A stretch of 64,000 bases of DNA. It comes from JAJFUE01 sp041687335 (lineage in GTDB: Bacteria; Sumerlaeota; Sumerlaeia; MVZB01). The notes beneath the pieces were generated by a model. The model ran no database searches. It was not told the DNA's origin and saw only the letters and a program-made list of their open reading frames with translations. The translations under genes were made by a program, and so were the position numbers. This document shows positions 36,200-44,870 of this stretch, piece after piece (position 1 is the stretch's first letter; each line of letters starts with the position of its first letter). The stretch spans positions 124,001 to 188,000 of the forward strand of contig JAWLCE010000001.1 of NCBI GenBank assembly GCA_041687335.1. Direction: 5' to 3'.

Positions 36200-39100
36200 G
36201 CCCCTTGGCCCACCTCTTCATGCTGCTCGAGCTTCCGTTTTGGTCGTCGCTGGTGACGGGCCTGCTGCACACGCTCTGGATCGGGGCGCTGTTGGCGCTC
36301 GTAGCGGTGGGGGTGCTGCGCTCGGTTGCCACGCGCCACCCGGAACTGCGCCACGCCGTCTGCCTGGTGGCGCTCGCGGCGACGCTGTTTGGCGGCTTCG
36401 TCGCTTGGGGCGTGGCCGCCTATCAATCCTCGGACGAGTCGGGTCGCGAGATGGTTGGGGTGAGCTCCATGGAAGCTGCCTCCGTCGCCCCCGCACCGGG
36501 TGCCCCATCCCAGTCTGCCGCCGGTGAGGCCGTGTTCGCGGGCAACCAGCCGCCGACCGGGCAATCTGCGCGCGCCGCCGAGTCCTCTTCCGCCTCGCGG
36601 GATGCGGGCATCAGTTGGAGCGCACCCTTGGCGCTGCTCTGGCTGGCGGGGGTCCTTCTCATGCTGGTTCGCTTCATGCTAACGGTCGCCGGGGCTCAAG
36701 CGCTGCGGCGGGCGGGGCGGCCCGCGCTGGTGGATTCGCCGCTCGCGCGGCTCATCGAGGCGTTGGCCCCGGCGCTGGGTATCACACGTCGTGTTTCCAT
36801 TTTGCTGGTTGATCGGTTGGTGAGCCCCTGTGTGGTCGGGGTCCTGCGCCCGGCGCTGCTCTTCCCGGCGACGTGGGCGGGGATTCCCGAATGGCAACTG
36901 CGCGCGATCCTCGCTCACGAGTTGGCGCACATCGCGCGCCATGATTACCTGGTCAACCTGGCGCAGATGCTCGTCGAGGCGCTGCTGTCCTTCAACCCGG
37001 CGGTCTGGTGGCTGAGCCGACAGGCGCGCATCGAGCGCGAGGCGGCCTGCGACGCGCGGGCGGCGCGGGTGCTGGGCGAGGGCGGCCCGCTGGCGGTGGC
37101 GCAGGCGCTCGCCGCCGCCGCCGATGCCTTGCGCGGACCCGTTCCGCTGCCCGCCGCCGCGCTCGCGCTCGGAACCTCGCGCAGGCGGGGCCTGCTGGCT
37201 GAGCGCGTCCGCCGCCTGCTCGACCCGGTGCACCGGCCCGCGCCGCGGCTGCCGCTGGTCAGCCTGGTTCTTGTGTTGGCGTTCGCCGCGCTGGCGCTGG
37301 CCTGCATGAAGCAAGCCGGCGACCTGATCGCGCACGCCGTCCTGAGCCACGAGGAGCGGATCGAGCAGGCCGAAGAGCTGAGGGAGTGGGCGGGCGAGGG
37401 GTCTTTTGATCTTGGGCTTGATGACGAAATAAATCGCCAGTCGGTTACGATCGTGGGCGAGATCCGCACATGGGATGGGCAGCCAGTGCCACGCGGGGTT
37501 AGAATGAAAATTGAGAGCAGAACACCCCGTCACACAGCCGGGAAAGGCATCAGCCCGATCGGCGCGCGCGGCACTACGATCCGGGACGATGGTTCGATCA
37601 GCTTCAGCTATTCCTCTTATATTGGAAATCTCCACATCGGCCTGACCGCGCCGGGTTATGCGCCGGTCTTTGCCGGGCCGTTCAGGGGCGACCGTGACAC
37701 TACGGTCAGCATCGGCACGCTGGTGCTGGGCGAGGGCTTCACGGCCCGCGTGCGCGTCACCGATCCGGCCGGCGCACCGCTGGCGGGGGTCAAGGTCCAG
37801 GCGACGAGCGAGCATCCCAGCCAGGCTTGGCGAGCCAGTGCCACCAGCGACGAAGCCGGCATCCTCACCTTCGAACACGCCACGACGATGCCGCTGCGCC
37901 TGGCCGTGCGCCACGCGGGATTTGAGGAGGATCAATTTAAAGGCCTGCAACTGTCGCCCGACGACCTGCCCGGGTGGCGGTTGACGCCCGCCGCGCCGAC
38001 AACCGGCGTGGTCGTCGATCAGCGGACAGGAAAGCCACTCGAAGGGGTTGAATTCCGGATCTATGGCATGTCGGGCAGCGTGGGCTGGAACGGCGCACGC
38101 CACGCGCCGCTGCTGGCAACCAGCGACGCCGAGGGGCGCTTCGTGCTCGACACGCTGCGCGGGGATTCACGCTACATGCTGTTTGCGGATTCGCCCGCCG
38201 GGGCGCGCCAGTTGCTGCGCGGCGTCGGCGCGGGCGAGCGTGACCTGCACGTCGAGATGCCGCCCCCGCTGACGCTCAGCGCCTGGATGCCCAAACACGA
38301 GTCGATGCAGGGGCGCTTGGGGGACGGCTACTATAACCAGAGCATCCGCGTCGAGCACTTTACCGAAGAATCCCATGAAACCTTCAAAATCGAAGATCAC
38401 GGCACGACGGTCGGCTTCACGATCACGCACCTGATGCCCGGACCGATTGAAATCACAGCGCTGGGGATCAGCCGCCGGCTGAACATCCAGGAACCGATCG
38501 AAGGGTTGCGCTTTGACGAGGTGGAATGGGCGGGCGAACAGCTTGATCTCGCCGAGGCCGAGGCCCGGCTGCGCGAGGAATATCCATTGCGGCCGGTTGT
38601 CATCCGGCTGGTGACGCCCAAGGGCGCGCCGCCGCCGACTGGTCATCTGGATGTCAAGCGCACGATCTATAAACCGAGCCGCGGCACTGGCCGGGACGTG
38701 GAGCGCTACCTCAAGCCGATGCGCCTGCCGGTCGGCCCCGACCTCACGTTGCGCTTTGAGGTCCAGACGCCCAACGAGCTTGAACTAAACGCCAAGGGCC
38801 TCAACGGCTACTGGTTCCCGAGCCAGCGGGAGGAGGACGGCCAGTTCAAGCAGACCGGCGGCAAGGTTCCCCCGGGCGAGCAGCCATTCGAGATCACCGT
38901 GCCGCTTCAACCCGCCGGGGGCATCCGCGGCACGATCCACGAGCGCGACGGCTCGCCCGCCAGCAGGATGTTCATCGGCTTGGTCGCGAGTGATCTGCCC
39001 AATGGCCTGAACCAGCAGAGCATTGGCCTGAACCAGCAGAGCATTGGGTATTCTGCCAGCCATGGCGACGACAGCAGCCGATTCGCCGCCGCGCCGCTGC

Positions 39101-39801
39101 CGCTGGTCGGCAGCTATTGGATCGTCGCCGGTCGCGGTCATACCTGGATCATCAGCGACCGGATCCGTCTGAGCAAGCGCCGGCCGTTCGTCGATCTCGA
39201 GCTGCGCCTGCCCGAGACGGTCGAGCTTAATGTGCACGTGAGTGACAAGACGGGCCGGCCCCTCAGCGGCGCCGAAGTCAGCTTCACGCTTGAGGGGCCG
39301 GGCCACTCCTTCGGCTCGGGCAGTGTCTTCACCGATGGCCGGGGTGTGGTCAGCCTCGCGGCGGTCACCCCGCGCCTGCCGGACCGCTGGCAATACATGC
39401 TTGAGGTCCAGGCGGAAGACCACGTTGGCCAGCGGCTCGAACTGGGCCGCGAGGTCGGAGAGCCCGTGCGGGTCGAGCTCAAGCGGGGGCGCGTCCTGGA
39501 GGGGCGGCTGCTCGACCTGGAGGGTCGGCCGCTGGCCGGCGCGAAGGTCGATGCGCAGGGCAAGCAAGGCGGGATGTATTACAGTGTGGAAGCCGATGGC
39601 CTGACTGACGAGCAGGGCCGCTTCCGCTTGACCCGGCTCGACCCCGAGGTCCGCTATACGATCGGGGCACAGGTCGGCAGTCCCAACTATTCGCCGCCGC
39701 GCCTGGAACCGGGCAGCGAGCCCGCCGAGCTCACCCTGCGCCTGGCCCCCGCCGCCTGGTGGCTCGAGCAGAACCCCCAGCCCTGGGCGGGCCAGCAATA
39801 G
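36196..39801 (+). CDS. BlaR1-like M56 metallopeptidase with a long carboxypeptidase-regulatory-like region
   Basis: 1201 residues, against about 600 for a classical BlaR1. The start is the ATG that overlaps the repressor stop, after GGAGGAAGG. The N-terminal membrane domain has spans near residues 10-45, 55-80, 140-165 and 350-370, and the zinc site HELAH (His241-Glu242-Leu-Ala-His245) with a downstream EREAACDARA helix. Instead of a penicillin-binding sensor domain, the rest contains at least six CarboxypepD_reg-like beta-sandwich units (for example RVRVTDPAGAPLAGVKVQA, VVDQRTGKPLEGVEF, HVSDKTGRPLSGAEVSF, LLDLEGRPLAGAKVDA). It probably cleaves the neighbouring repressor in response to an external signal. 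A 21-base tandem duplication lies at 39004-39045. Confidence 0.9.
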   Translation: MSPLAHLFMLLELPFWSSLVTGLLHTLWIGALLALVAVGVLRSVATRHPELRHAVCLVALAATLFGGFVAWGVAAYQSSDESGREMVGVSSMEAASVAPAPGAPSQSAAGEAVFAGNQPPTGQSARAAESSSASRDAGISWSAPLALLWLAGVLLMLVRFMLTVAGAQALRRAGRPALVDSPLARLIEALAPALGITRRVSILLVDRLVSPCVVGVLRPALLFPATWAGIPEWQLRAILAHELAHIARHDYLVNLAQMLVEALLSFNPAVWWLSRQARIEREAACDARAARVLGEGGPLAVAQALAAAADALRGPVPLPAAALALGTSRRRGLLAERVRRLLDPVHRPAPRLPLVSLVLVLAFAALALACMKQAGDLIAHAVLSHEERIEQAEELREWAGEGSFDLGLDDEINRQSVTIVGEIRTWDGQPVPRGVRMKIESRTPRHTAGKGISPIGARGTTIRDDGSISFSYSSYIGNLHIGLTAPGYAPVFAGPFRGDRDTTVSIGTLVLGEGFTARVRVTDPAGAPLAGVKVQATSEHPSQAWRASATSDEAGILTFEHATTMPLRLAVRHAGFEEDQFKGLQLSPDDLPGWRLTPAAPTTGVVVDQRTGKPLEGVEFRIYGMSGSVGWNGARHAPLLATSDAEGRFVLDTLRGDSRYMLFADSPAGARQLLRGVGAGERDLHVEMPPPLTLSAWMPKHESMQGRLGDGYYNQSIRVEHFTEESHETFKIEDHGTTVGFTITHLMPGPIEITALGISRRLNIQEPIEGLRFDEVEWAGEQLDLAEAEARLREEYPLRPVVIRLVTPKGAPPPTGHLDVKRTIYKPSRGTGRDVERYLKPMRLPVGPDLTLRFEVQTPNELELNAKGLNGYWFPSQREEDGQFKQTGGKVPPGEQPFEITVPLQPAGGIRGTIHERDGSPASRMFIGLVASDLPNGLNQQSIGLNQQSIGYSASHGDDSSRFAAAPLPLVGSYWIVAGRGHTWIISDRIRLSKRRPFVDLELRLPETVELNVHVSDKTGRPLSGAEVSFTLEGPGHSFGSGSVFTDGRGVVSLAAVTPRLPDRWQYMLEVQAEDHVGQRLELGREVGEPVRVELKRGRVLEGRLLDLEGRPLAGAKVDAQGKQGGMYYSVEADGLTDEQGRFRLTRLDPEVRYTIGAQVGSPNYSPPRLEPGSEPAELTLRLAPAAWWLEQNPQPWAGQQ
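39004..39045 (+). repeat. Perfect 21-base tandem duplication inside the M56 gene
   Basis: Two identical in-frame copies of a 21-base unit encode GLNQQSI twice. A slip-prone site that adds or removes seven residues without a frameshift. Confidence 0.9.
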
Positions 39802-40228
39802 TCGACCTCGGAGCCGGTCGGACTTTACGGCATAAGGAATGGGGACTCCGTCGGCAGCATGTGGTGAGCCTTAAGAGCCACTCCCTTTTCTCTGCCTTAC
39901 CCTTGGGGGGTATGGCTATGGGCCATCAAGCCGCCCAAAACTAATTCCCGCTTCTGGCACCTTTACTGAAAAATGCCCGGCTGCACGGCGCCGGGCGGCC
40001 TGCCGTCGGTCATCGTCCCCTGAGCACCGGGGATCATTCCCCGGGTCCGCTCATGGCCAACCTCCCGCTGATTTTGCCTGGCACATCATGGTTATTGGCT
40101 GGCCGTGCGCCGGGGGGAATGGTTCAATACGGCCTGAGGCTGAATTTTTTTACGTGGGCCGTGAGCGTTTCGGTCGCGCGCGGCGTCTATCCTGTTACAG
40201 GCAGGGAGCGTGAACTCCAGGAGAGGAC
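39802..40228. other. Intergenic region with hairpins before the ECF sigma gene
   Basis: About 430 bases with no gene. Hairpins are GCCCGG/CCGGGC (39975-39996) and CCGGGGA-tcat-TCCCCGG (40027-40044), neither with a T-run. The right end holds the candidate ECF promoter. Confidence 0.5.
40161..40190 (+). promoter_or_regulatory. Candidate ECF-type promoter (autoregulation)
   Basis: GTGAGCG (40161-40167), 16-base spacer, CGTCTAT (40184-40190), 38 bases before the sigma factor start. The box shapes and spacing fit an ECF promoter, and ECF genes are often autoregulated. By-eye call. Confidence 0.5.
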
Positions 40229-40798
40229 GTGACGGTGGAAGATGGCGCCCTGGCGGCGGCGGCGGCGGCGGGGGATGAACGGGCGTTCGCGACCTTGGTC
40301 GAACGTTACCGTGGCTATATCCATGCCATCGCCTGGCGGATCGTGCTCGACGAGGAGGAGGCGCTCGACATCGCGCAGGAGACCCTGATCAAACTCAGCC
40401 GCTCCATCGGCCAGTGGCAGGGTCGCGGCAGCTTCCGCGCCTGGCTCGGCGCCATTGCCAGCCGCACCGCGCTCGACCAGCGCCGCCGGCCGGGTCGGCG
40501 TGAACGGCCGACCGACCCGCAGTCTTTTCCCGAACCGGGCGCCGGGCGGATGGTGGCGATGGCGGCGACGGTGCGTTCTCCGGTTGAGCTGCTCGTGGCC
40601 GAGGAACGACGCGAACAGGTGACGGCGGCGATGGGACGGCTGACCCCGCAGCAGCGCGCGATTTTTCAGCTTCGCCTGGGCGAGGAGATGCTGCCGGGCG
40701 AGATTGCCGAGCGGCTCGGCATCCCGGCGCGCCAGGTGCGCTCGCAACTGAGCCGCGCCATCGCACGCCTGCGGGAAGAACTGGCCGAAGAGAAATGA
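40229..40798 (+). CDS. ECF RNA polymerase sigma factor
   Basis: 189 residues from a GTG with AGGAG 6 bases upstream. Region 2 is plain (RAFATLVERYRGYIHAIAWR, EALDIAQETLIKLSRSIGQW, SFRAWLGAIASRTALDQRRR), as is region 4 (LTPQQRAIFQLRLGEEMLPG, EIAERLGIPARQVRSQLSRA). The linker between them (RPGRRERPTDPQ) is encoded by a copy of the GTCGGC palindromic repeat. The next gene looks like its anti-sigma factor. It directs RNA polymerase to a small regulon, perhaps the following exported protein. Confidence 0.95.
   Translation: MTVEDGALAAAAAAGDERAFATLVERYRGYIHAIAWRIVLDEEEALDIAQETLIKLSRSIGQWQGRGSFRAWLGAIASRTALDQRRRPGRRERPTDPQSFPEPGAGRMVAMAATVRSPVELLVAEERREQVTAAMGRLTPQQRAIFQLRLGEEMLPGEIAERLGIPARQVRSQLSRAIARLREELAEEK
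40493..40518. repeat. GTCGGC palindromic repeat inside the sigma factor gene (copy D)
   Basis: GGTCGGC-gtgaacg-GCCGACC then GACCC. It is nearly the same as the intergenic copy at 23777 (GTCGGCTCGAACAGCCGACC), and here it codes for the linker between sigma regions 2 and 4. Confidence 0.6.
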
Positions 40799-40832
40799 CC
40801 CTCGCGGTGAATAACGAGAAGGATGATCACCC

Positions 40833-41459
40833 ATGAACGATCCCAGAACCCCGCGACCCGACGAGGAGCGGCTGCTCAAGTGGCTGCTGGGCGAGTTGCC
40901 GGCCGACGAGGCCAAGGCGATCGCGCACGAGCTGGAGGCCGACCCGGCGCTGGCGCTGGCGCGCGAGTGGATCCAGGAGGAAGCCCCAGGCGCGGAGCGG
41001 GCCGATGAACTCGTCTGTCCGCCGCTGCACACGGGACCGGCGCGCGTGGCGCACCATCCGCTCGTGCCGGCGTGGTTCTGGCAAGGCGCGGCGGCGGCGG
41101 CGATCTTTATTATCGGGTTCGGCATGGGCCAGATTGCGCCGCTGATCGATGCCACACCGCCCGCGCCGGTGCAGACATCCTATGATCATTATCAACTGCA
41201 GGCCCCGGTCGCGGAGCCATCGGCGAGCCCGGCCGTGCCGGCGACCCCGGTGCAGCCCGAGCCGGCCGATGCGGCGCCGCCCGCCGAACCGCAACCGCCC
41301 GCCTCGCCCGCGCGCCAGGAGATCCGCCTTGCCCAGGCCGATCCGCCGCCGCGCTACGTCAGCGAGGAGAACGGCCGCGTCACGATCGAGACCACGCTCG
41401 CCGGCAGCGGCGCGCGCGCGGTCTGGGTCATCGACGGCAACTTCAGGCTGAGCGAGTGA
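40833..41459 (+). CDS. Putative membrane-anchored anti-sigma factor
   Basis: 208 residues. It begins 34 bases after the sigma gene, same strand. The N-terminal cytoplasmic part has LLKWLLGELPADEAKAIAHE, a pattern of the anti-sigma helical domain. One membrane span lies near residues 85-105 (FWQGAAAAAIFIIGFGMGQI). A Pro/Ala-rich linker and a small exported domain (YVSEENGRVTIETTLAGSGA) follow. No ZAS zinc motif (HXXXCXXC) is visible. Assignment rests on layout and position. Confidence 0.75.
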   Translation: MNDPRTPRPDEERLLKWLLGELPADEAKAIAHELEADPALALAREWIQEEAPGAERADELVCPPLHTGPARVAHHPLVPAWFWQGAAAAAIFIIGFGMGQIAPLIDATPPAPVQTSYDHYQLQAPVAEPSASPAVPATPVQPEPADAAPPAEPQPPASPARQEIRLAQADPPPRYVSEENGRVTIETTLAGSGARAVWVIDGNFRLSE

Positions 41460-41488
41460 ATGCGTCGCCTCCCGGCGGAACGCCGAGC

Positions 41489-41722
41489 TTGCCCTGAAAG
41501 GGCAATCCAGTTCAAAAGCCCAAGGTGAAGCGCAGCGCAACCTTGGGTCGCGAGGGGAAGAAGATCGAGCCCTGAAAGGGCGGCCCAGCATGATGCAGAC
41601 GGTGGTCCCCCGAACTGGGGCGCCCTTTCAGGGCTCGCATGGAAATCACGCACACCCCAGGGTTCCGTTCGCTACGCTCGCTTCACCCTGGGCTTTTGAA
41701 CTGTGACGCCCCGTTGGGGCTG
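41489..41722. repeat. Palindromic repeat cassette
   Basis: Five nested or consecutive palindromes in about 230 bases: TTGCCCT-gaa-AGGGCAA (41489-41505); CCCAAGGT/ACCTTGGG (41519-41547); a perfect 16-bp inverted pair GAGCCCTGAAAGGGCG / CGCCCTTTCAGGGCTC (41567-41582 and 41621-41636); CCCAGGGT/ACCCTGGG (41656-41692); GCCCCgttGGGGC (about 41707-41720). Similar palindrome-rich cassettes with 'cctttcagggct' and 'gcccc-gtt-ggggc' phrases are common between genes of environmental Planctomycetota-like genomes. It occupies most of 41460-41779; no gene is there. Confidence 0.75.
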
Positions 41723-41779
41723 AACGACACGACCGGATCGAATTTGGAACGTGCAAAGCGCACAAGGAGCCTGCTCGCC

Positions 41780-44326
41780 ATGAAACCGCAGATTGTCCGC
41801 CCGGCCATCTTCCATCTCGCCGCGCTGCTGCTCGCGCTGATAAGCTTCGCCCACGCGCCGCTCGCCCGTGCGCAGGATGAAGCTCCTCCGGCGCCAGCGG
41901 CGGCGGTGACGCCCGCGCCCGATGATGATCGCGAGCAGCGCATACAACGATCACGGCGGGCGATGCAAAATTTATTGGATGAACGAACGATCCGCCAAGA
42001 TCGAGCCGAGCAGCGACAGCAGGAAATCAAACCGGGCAGCGAGCCGCGCGAAGGAACCCTACTACCCGGGCAAAGCGTCGAGGTGCATGGCGTGCGGATG
42101 ACATGGCAGGTGCAAGCGGGCGATCAATCCACTACTCCGCCCGGAACCATCCTCCTCGAGTCGCCCGCCGGGCATACAGAAATTAAACCGGAATCAACAC
42201 AGATCTACCTCAATCAAGTTTACTTGACAATCGTTCTGGGCGTCGGGGACGGCGATAGCTGGCTATTGCGCTACAACGCTGAGCTCTTCCCCGCCCAGTG
42301 GCGGCCACACGCCGGGCCCGTGATGATCTATATGCTTCCAATCTCATTTTTGAACCCGGTCCAAATGGGTGAGTTGCGGATGCATGTGCGGGAGGACGCG
42401 GAGCAACTCCCCGACGGCTCAAGTTATCTCATGCTCGAGGTCCGCAATGAAGCGGATGAGGTCGTTTCCAAACTTGCCTTATCCCGAGGGTTCCAGCACA
42501 ACATCGGCCGCTATCAGATTGAAGTAGATCTCGTCAACGAAGCGACCCGCACGGCACTGCTTCAGGTGAGTGCCCGACCCGATCCGACGGTCAAGGGGCG
42601 GCTTGCTTATCTGGAAGCCTTTGTCGTAGATAACGATATCTCTTTACAAAATGCCTTGGAAAATCTTGCGCAACACGCCGGAATTGAAGTCCGCTGGCTG
42701 CCTGCGTCAGGACATCCCCAATCGGCCCAGTATTTGAATGAGCTGCGTATGCAAGATCAACTGGGCAAGGTTGCACCCACCGCGGGTCCGGGCGGACGGC
42801 CTACTGGGAGCAGCACGATTTACACCACAACAGCCGAAGCGATTGTCGATGAATTCCGGAAGAAATGGCGGGTTGCCGAATTCACATGGATCGATGACCA
42901 GACGCTGGAAGTGACGCCGCGCGACTACGAACATGTCGTCGAGCGGCGGCAGGCCGAGGAAGCGCGCCAAGCTCGGAATGACAAGCTCACTGAGACCTTT
43001 AAAAATGAATATCAGCCCGAGATGCGAGCTTATCCGCTGCAGACGATCACCCCCGCCTCGGCCCAGGCGCTAATCGAACCGCTACTGTCGCGCTACATTC
43101 TTATCGCTGAGGGGGCGATGATGGAACTGCATATCAGGCAAGTCGGTGCGGATGCCCCTGTTAATGCGAGAGCCGAAGCCAAGGAATTCGCCGTCGCTGA
43201 CGACAAGGCCGGCGCGCTGATCGTCACGGCGATCCCGGCGACGCATGCCAGGATCGAGGAGTTGCTCGGCCACGTCGACAGCGCGCTCATGCCGCGGGTG
43301 CAGCAGACAACGATCCCCGAGCGCCATCGCATCGAGGCACTGCTACTGACGGCCGCCCCCCCCGGCGCCCCCCCGCGCACCGAAACCGAATACCACCCGC
43401 TCATGCCGGCGGTAAAGTATCAGGGGGAAAAATTCCTTTTTAAGGAGGCAACTGGCGGGGGCAGTGAGGTTCAGGTGACATATATGAATTCCGAAATTGG
43501 TGTGCCGCGTGCCTCCGGTCCCGAGCCGGAGTGGCCGCCGCTTACCGACTGGATCGACCGGCCGGTCTCGGAGGTTATTACATACATTGAAAATGATCTC
43601 CGAATCGAGCTTGCGGGCCTGGATGAACAGACGCGAACGATGAAGGAATCCCCACTTGAAAGGCTGAACCGAGGATACGATCGCGTGGCGGAGCGGTATC
43701 GGCGGGAATCGGTGCTGACTGTTCAGGATTTTTTGGACATGATCGCCTCCAAAACTGGTTTCTGGATTCGCCGCGATCCCGAACGTTCTGATTCACGAGG
43801 GCGCTATGTCTATTATAGCAACGTGAACCATAGCCCACTGCCGTCGCCGGAAGAGGTGCAAATTCCCGGCGTCAATCCTGGCGATCGGATGGATGTCATC
43901 ATGATTGAACCGAGACGAAACCCTTATACGAATATGATCACACACATCGAAGTAACCTACCGGCGCGCGAAGGATTCGGCAAGCCATGCAGGGCTCTCGC
44001 CCGAAGACCTCCGCTCGCTAGGTATTGGTGACGTCCGAGAGCTCGGTCGCGCGGTGCTCGACGTCACCGCCGAGCGCGGCGAGTTGGGGCGCGTCACGGC
44101 GCGCTTGGGCGAGGGCTACGAGGTCGAGCTGGCCTTCCAGGATCTGCGCGATCCTTACCTGATCCTGCGCGGCACGCTCAAGCAGTCGGGCAGGGATGAC
44201 GAACCGGCGCAGCGGCTGCTCGAAAACAGCGTTTACCTCGAAACCAGCAAGCCGGCGCTGCTGGGGCTCACTAACCTGCGCGAGGCGCTGATCCTGGTCC
44301 TGCGCCGTCTCGAAACAGCGCAATGA
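41780..44326 (+). CDS. Large exported protein with secretin-type N-domains
   Basis: 848 residues. The start is the ATG after AAGGAG (10 bases), giving a signal peptide (PAIFHLAALLLALISFAHAPLARAQ); the open frame extends upstream through the repeat cassette but has no sense there. The middle has MRAYPLQTITPASAQALIEP and, later, DDKAGALIVTAIPATHARIEELLGHVD (about residues 420-500), the pattern of secretin short (NolW/N-) domains. No secretin beta-barrel domain is visible. The remaining parts are unrecognised. It follows the ECF/anti-sigma pair and may be its target. The function is unknown. Confidence 0.75.
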   Translation: MKPQIVRPAIFHLAALLLALISFAHAPLARAQDEAPPAPAAAVTPAPDDDREQRIQRSRRAMQNLLDERTIRQDRAEQRQQEIKPGSEPREGTLLPGQSVEVHGVRMTWQVQAGDQSTTPPGTILLESPAGHTEIKPESTQIYLNQVYLTIVLGVGDGDSWLLRYNAELFPAQWRPHAGPVMIYMLPISFLNPVQMGELRMHVREDAEQLPDGSSYLMLEVRNEADEVVSKLALSRGFQHNIGRYQIEVDLVNEATRTALLQVSARPDPTVKGRLAYLEAFVVDNDISLQNALENLAQHAGIEVRWLPASGHPQSAQYLNELRMQDQLGKVAPTAGPGGRPTGSSTIYTTTAEAIVDEFRKKWRVAEFTWIDDQTLEVTPRDYEHVVERRQAEEARQARNDKLTETFKNEYQPEMRAYPLQTITPASAQALIEPLLSRYILIAEGAMMELHIRQVGADAPVNARAEAKEFAVADDKAGALIVTAIPATHARIEELLGHVDSALMPRVQQTTIPERHRIEALLLTAAPPGAPPRTETEYHPLMPAVKYQGEKFLFKEATGGGSEVQVTYMNSEIGVPRASGPEPEWPPLTDWIDRPVSEVITYIENDLRIELAGLDEQTRTMKESPLERLNRGYDRVAERYRRESVLTVQDFLDMIASKTGFWIRRDPERSDSRGRYVYYSNVNHSPLPSPEEVQIPGVNPGDRMDVIMIEPRRNPYTNMITHIEVTYRRAKDSASHAGLSPEDLRSLGIGDVRELGRAVLDVTAERGELGRVTARLGEGYEVELAFQDLRDPYLILRGTLKQSGRDDEPAQRLLENSVYLETSKPALLGLTNLREALILVLRRLETAQ

Positions 44327-44333
44327 TCGGCAT

Positions 44334-44681
44334 TTACTTTTTGACCGTCTGGCTGCGGGTGCGGGCCATCTCCTGGGCGTATTCGTCGATGCCCATCTGC
44401 CGGATGCGACGGATGCAGTCGGCGCGGTCGGACCGGAAGATCCAGCCGAACAGCTTGCCTAGGAAGTTGTTATAGGTCGGGCAATCGGCGGGGTCGGGAG
44501 CCTTGGCGCAATCGGCGCAGGTGGTCAACTCGTTTTGCCGGCAACAGGTCCGGATCTTGCACCAGGTGGCCGTGAGGTTCGCCCGGCAACCCTGGCAGCG
44601 ATCCATCAGATAGGCCTTGCATGCGCCGCAATAGAGTCCGCAAAAAGAAACCAGCTTCGGATCGGCAACGATCGGTTTCAT
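44334..44681 (-). CDS. DUF3795 cysteine-rich protein
   Basis: 115 residues. Cysteines cluster as LVSFCGLYCGACKAYLMDRC, then QGCRAN, then CKIRTCC, then CADCAKAPDPADCPTY, a DUF3795 pattern expected to bind metal or iron-sulfur. The start ATG is preceded by GGGAGGGCG; the longer frame is not cysteine-rich or family-like and was rejected. It overlaps no other gene, converges on the secretin-domain gene (7-base gap) and is divergent from the esterase. Function unknown. Confidence 0.87.
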   Translation of the reverse strand: MKPIVADPKLVSFCGLYCGACKAYLMDRCQGCRANLTATWCKIRTCCRQNELTTCADCAKAPDPADCPTYNNFLGKLFGWIFRSDRADCIRRIRQMGIDEYAQEMARTRSQTVKK

Positions 44682-44870
44682 GGGCTTCGCCCTCCCCTTG
44701 CCCGCAGTCGATTTTGTTGGATCATACTCCACCCCCGGCGGCGGATTCCAGTGCCGATCGGCGGGCCGGCGGACGGCCCTGCCGGTGAACCTTGTTGACC
44801 CGCTCGAGCGCGCCATGGATGATTTTATGAAATGAATGGCTACAAGAAATCGATGCGAGGGGGGGATGGG

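Noticed and set aside
39004..39045. CRISPR-like direct repeats
   Set aside because: Only two adjacent copies with no spacer, in-frame inside a gene. No other CRISPR-like array or cas gene was found in the window.
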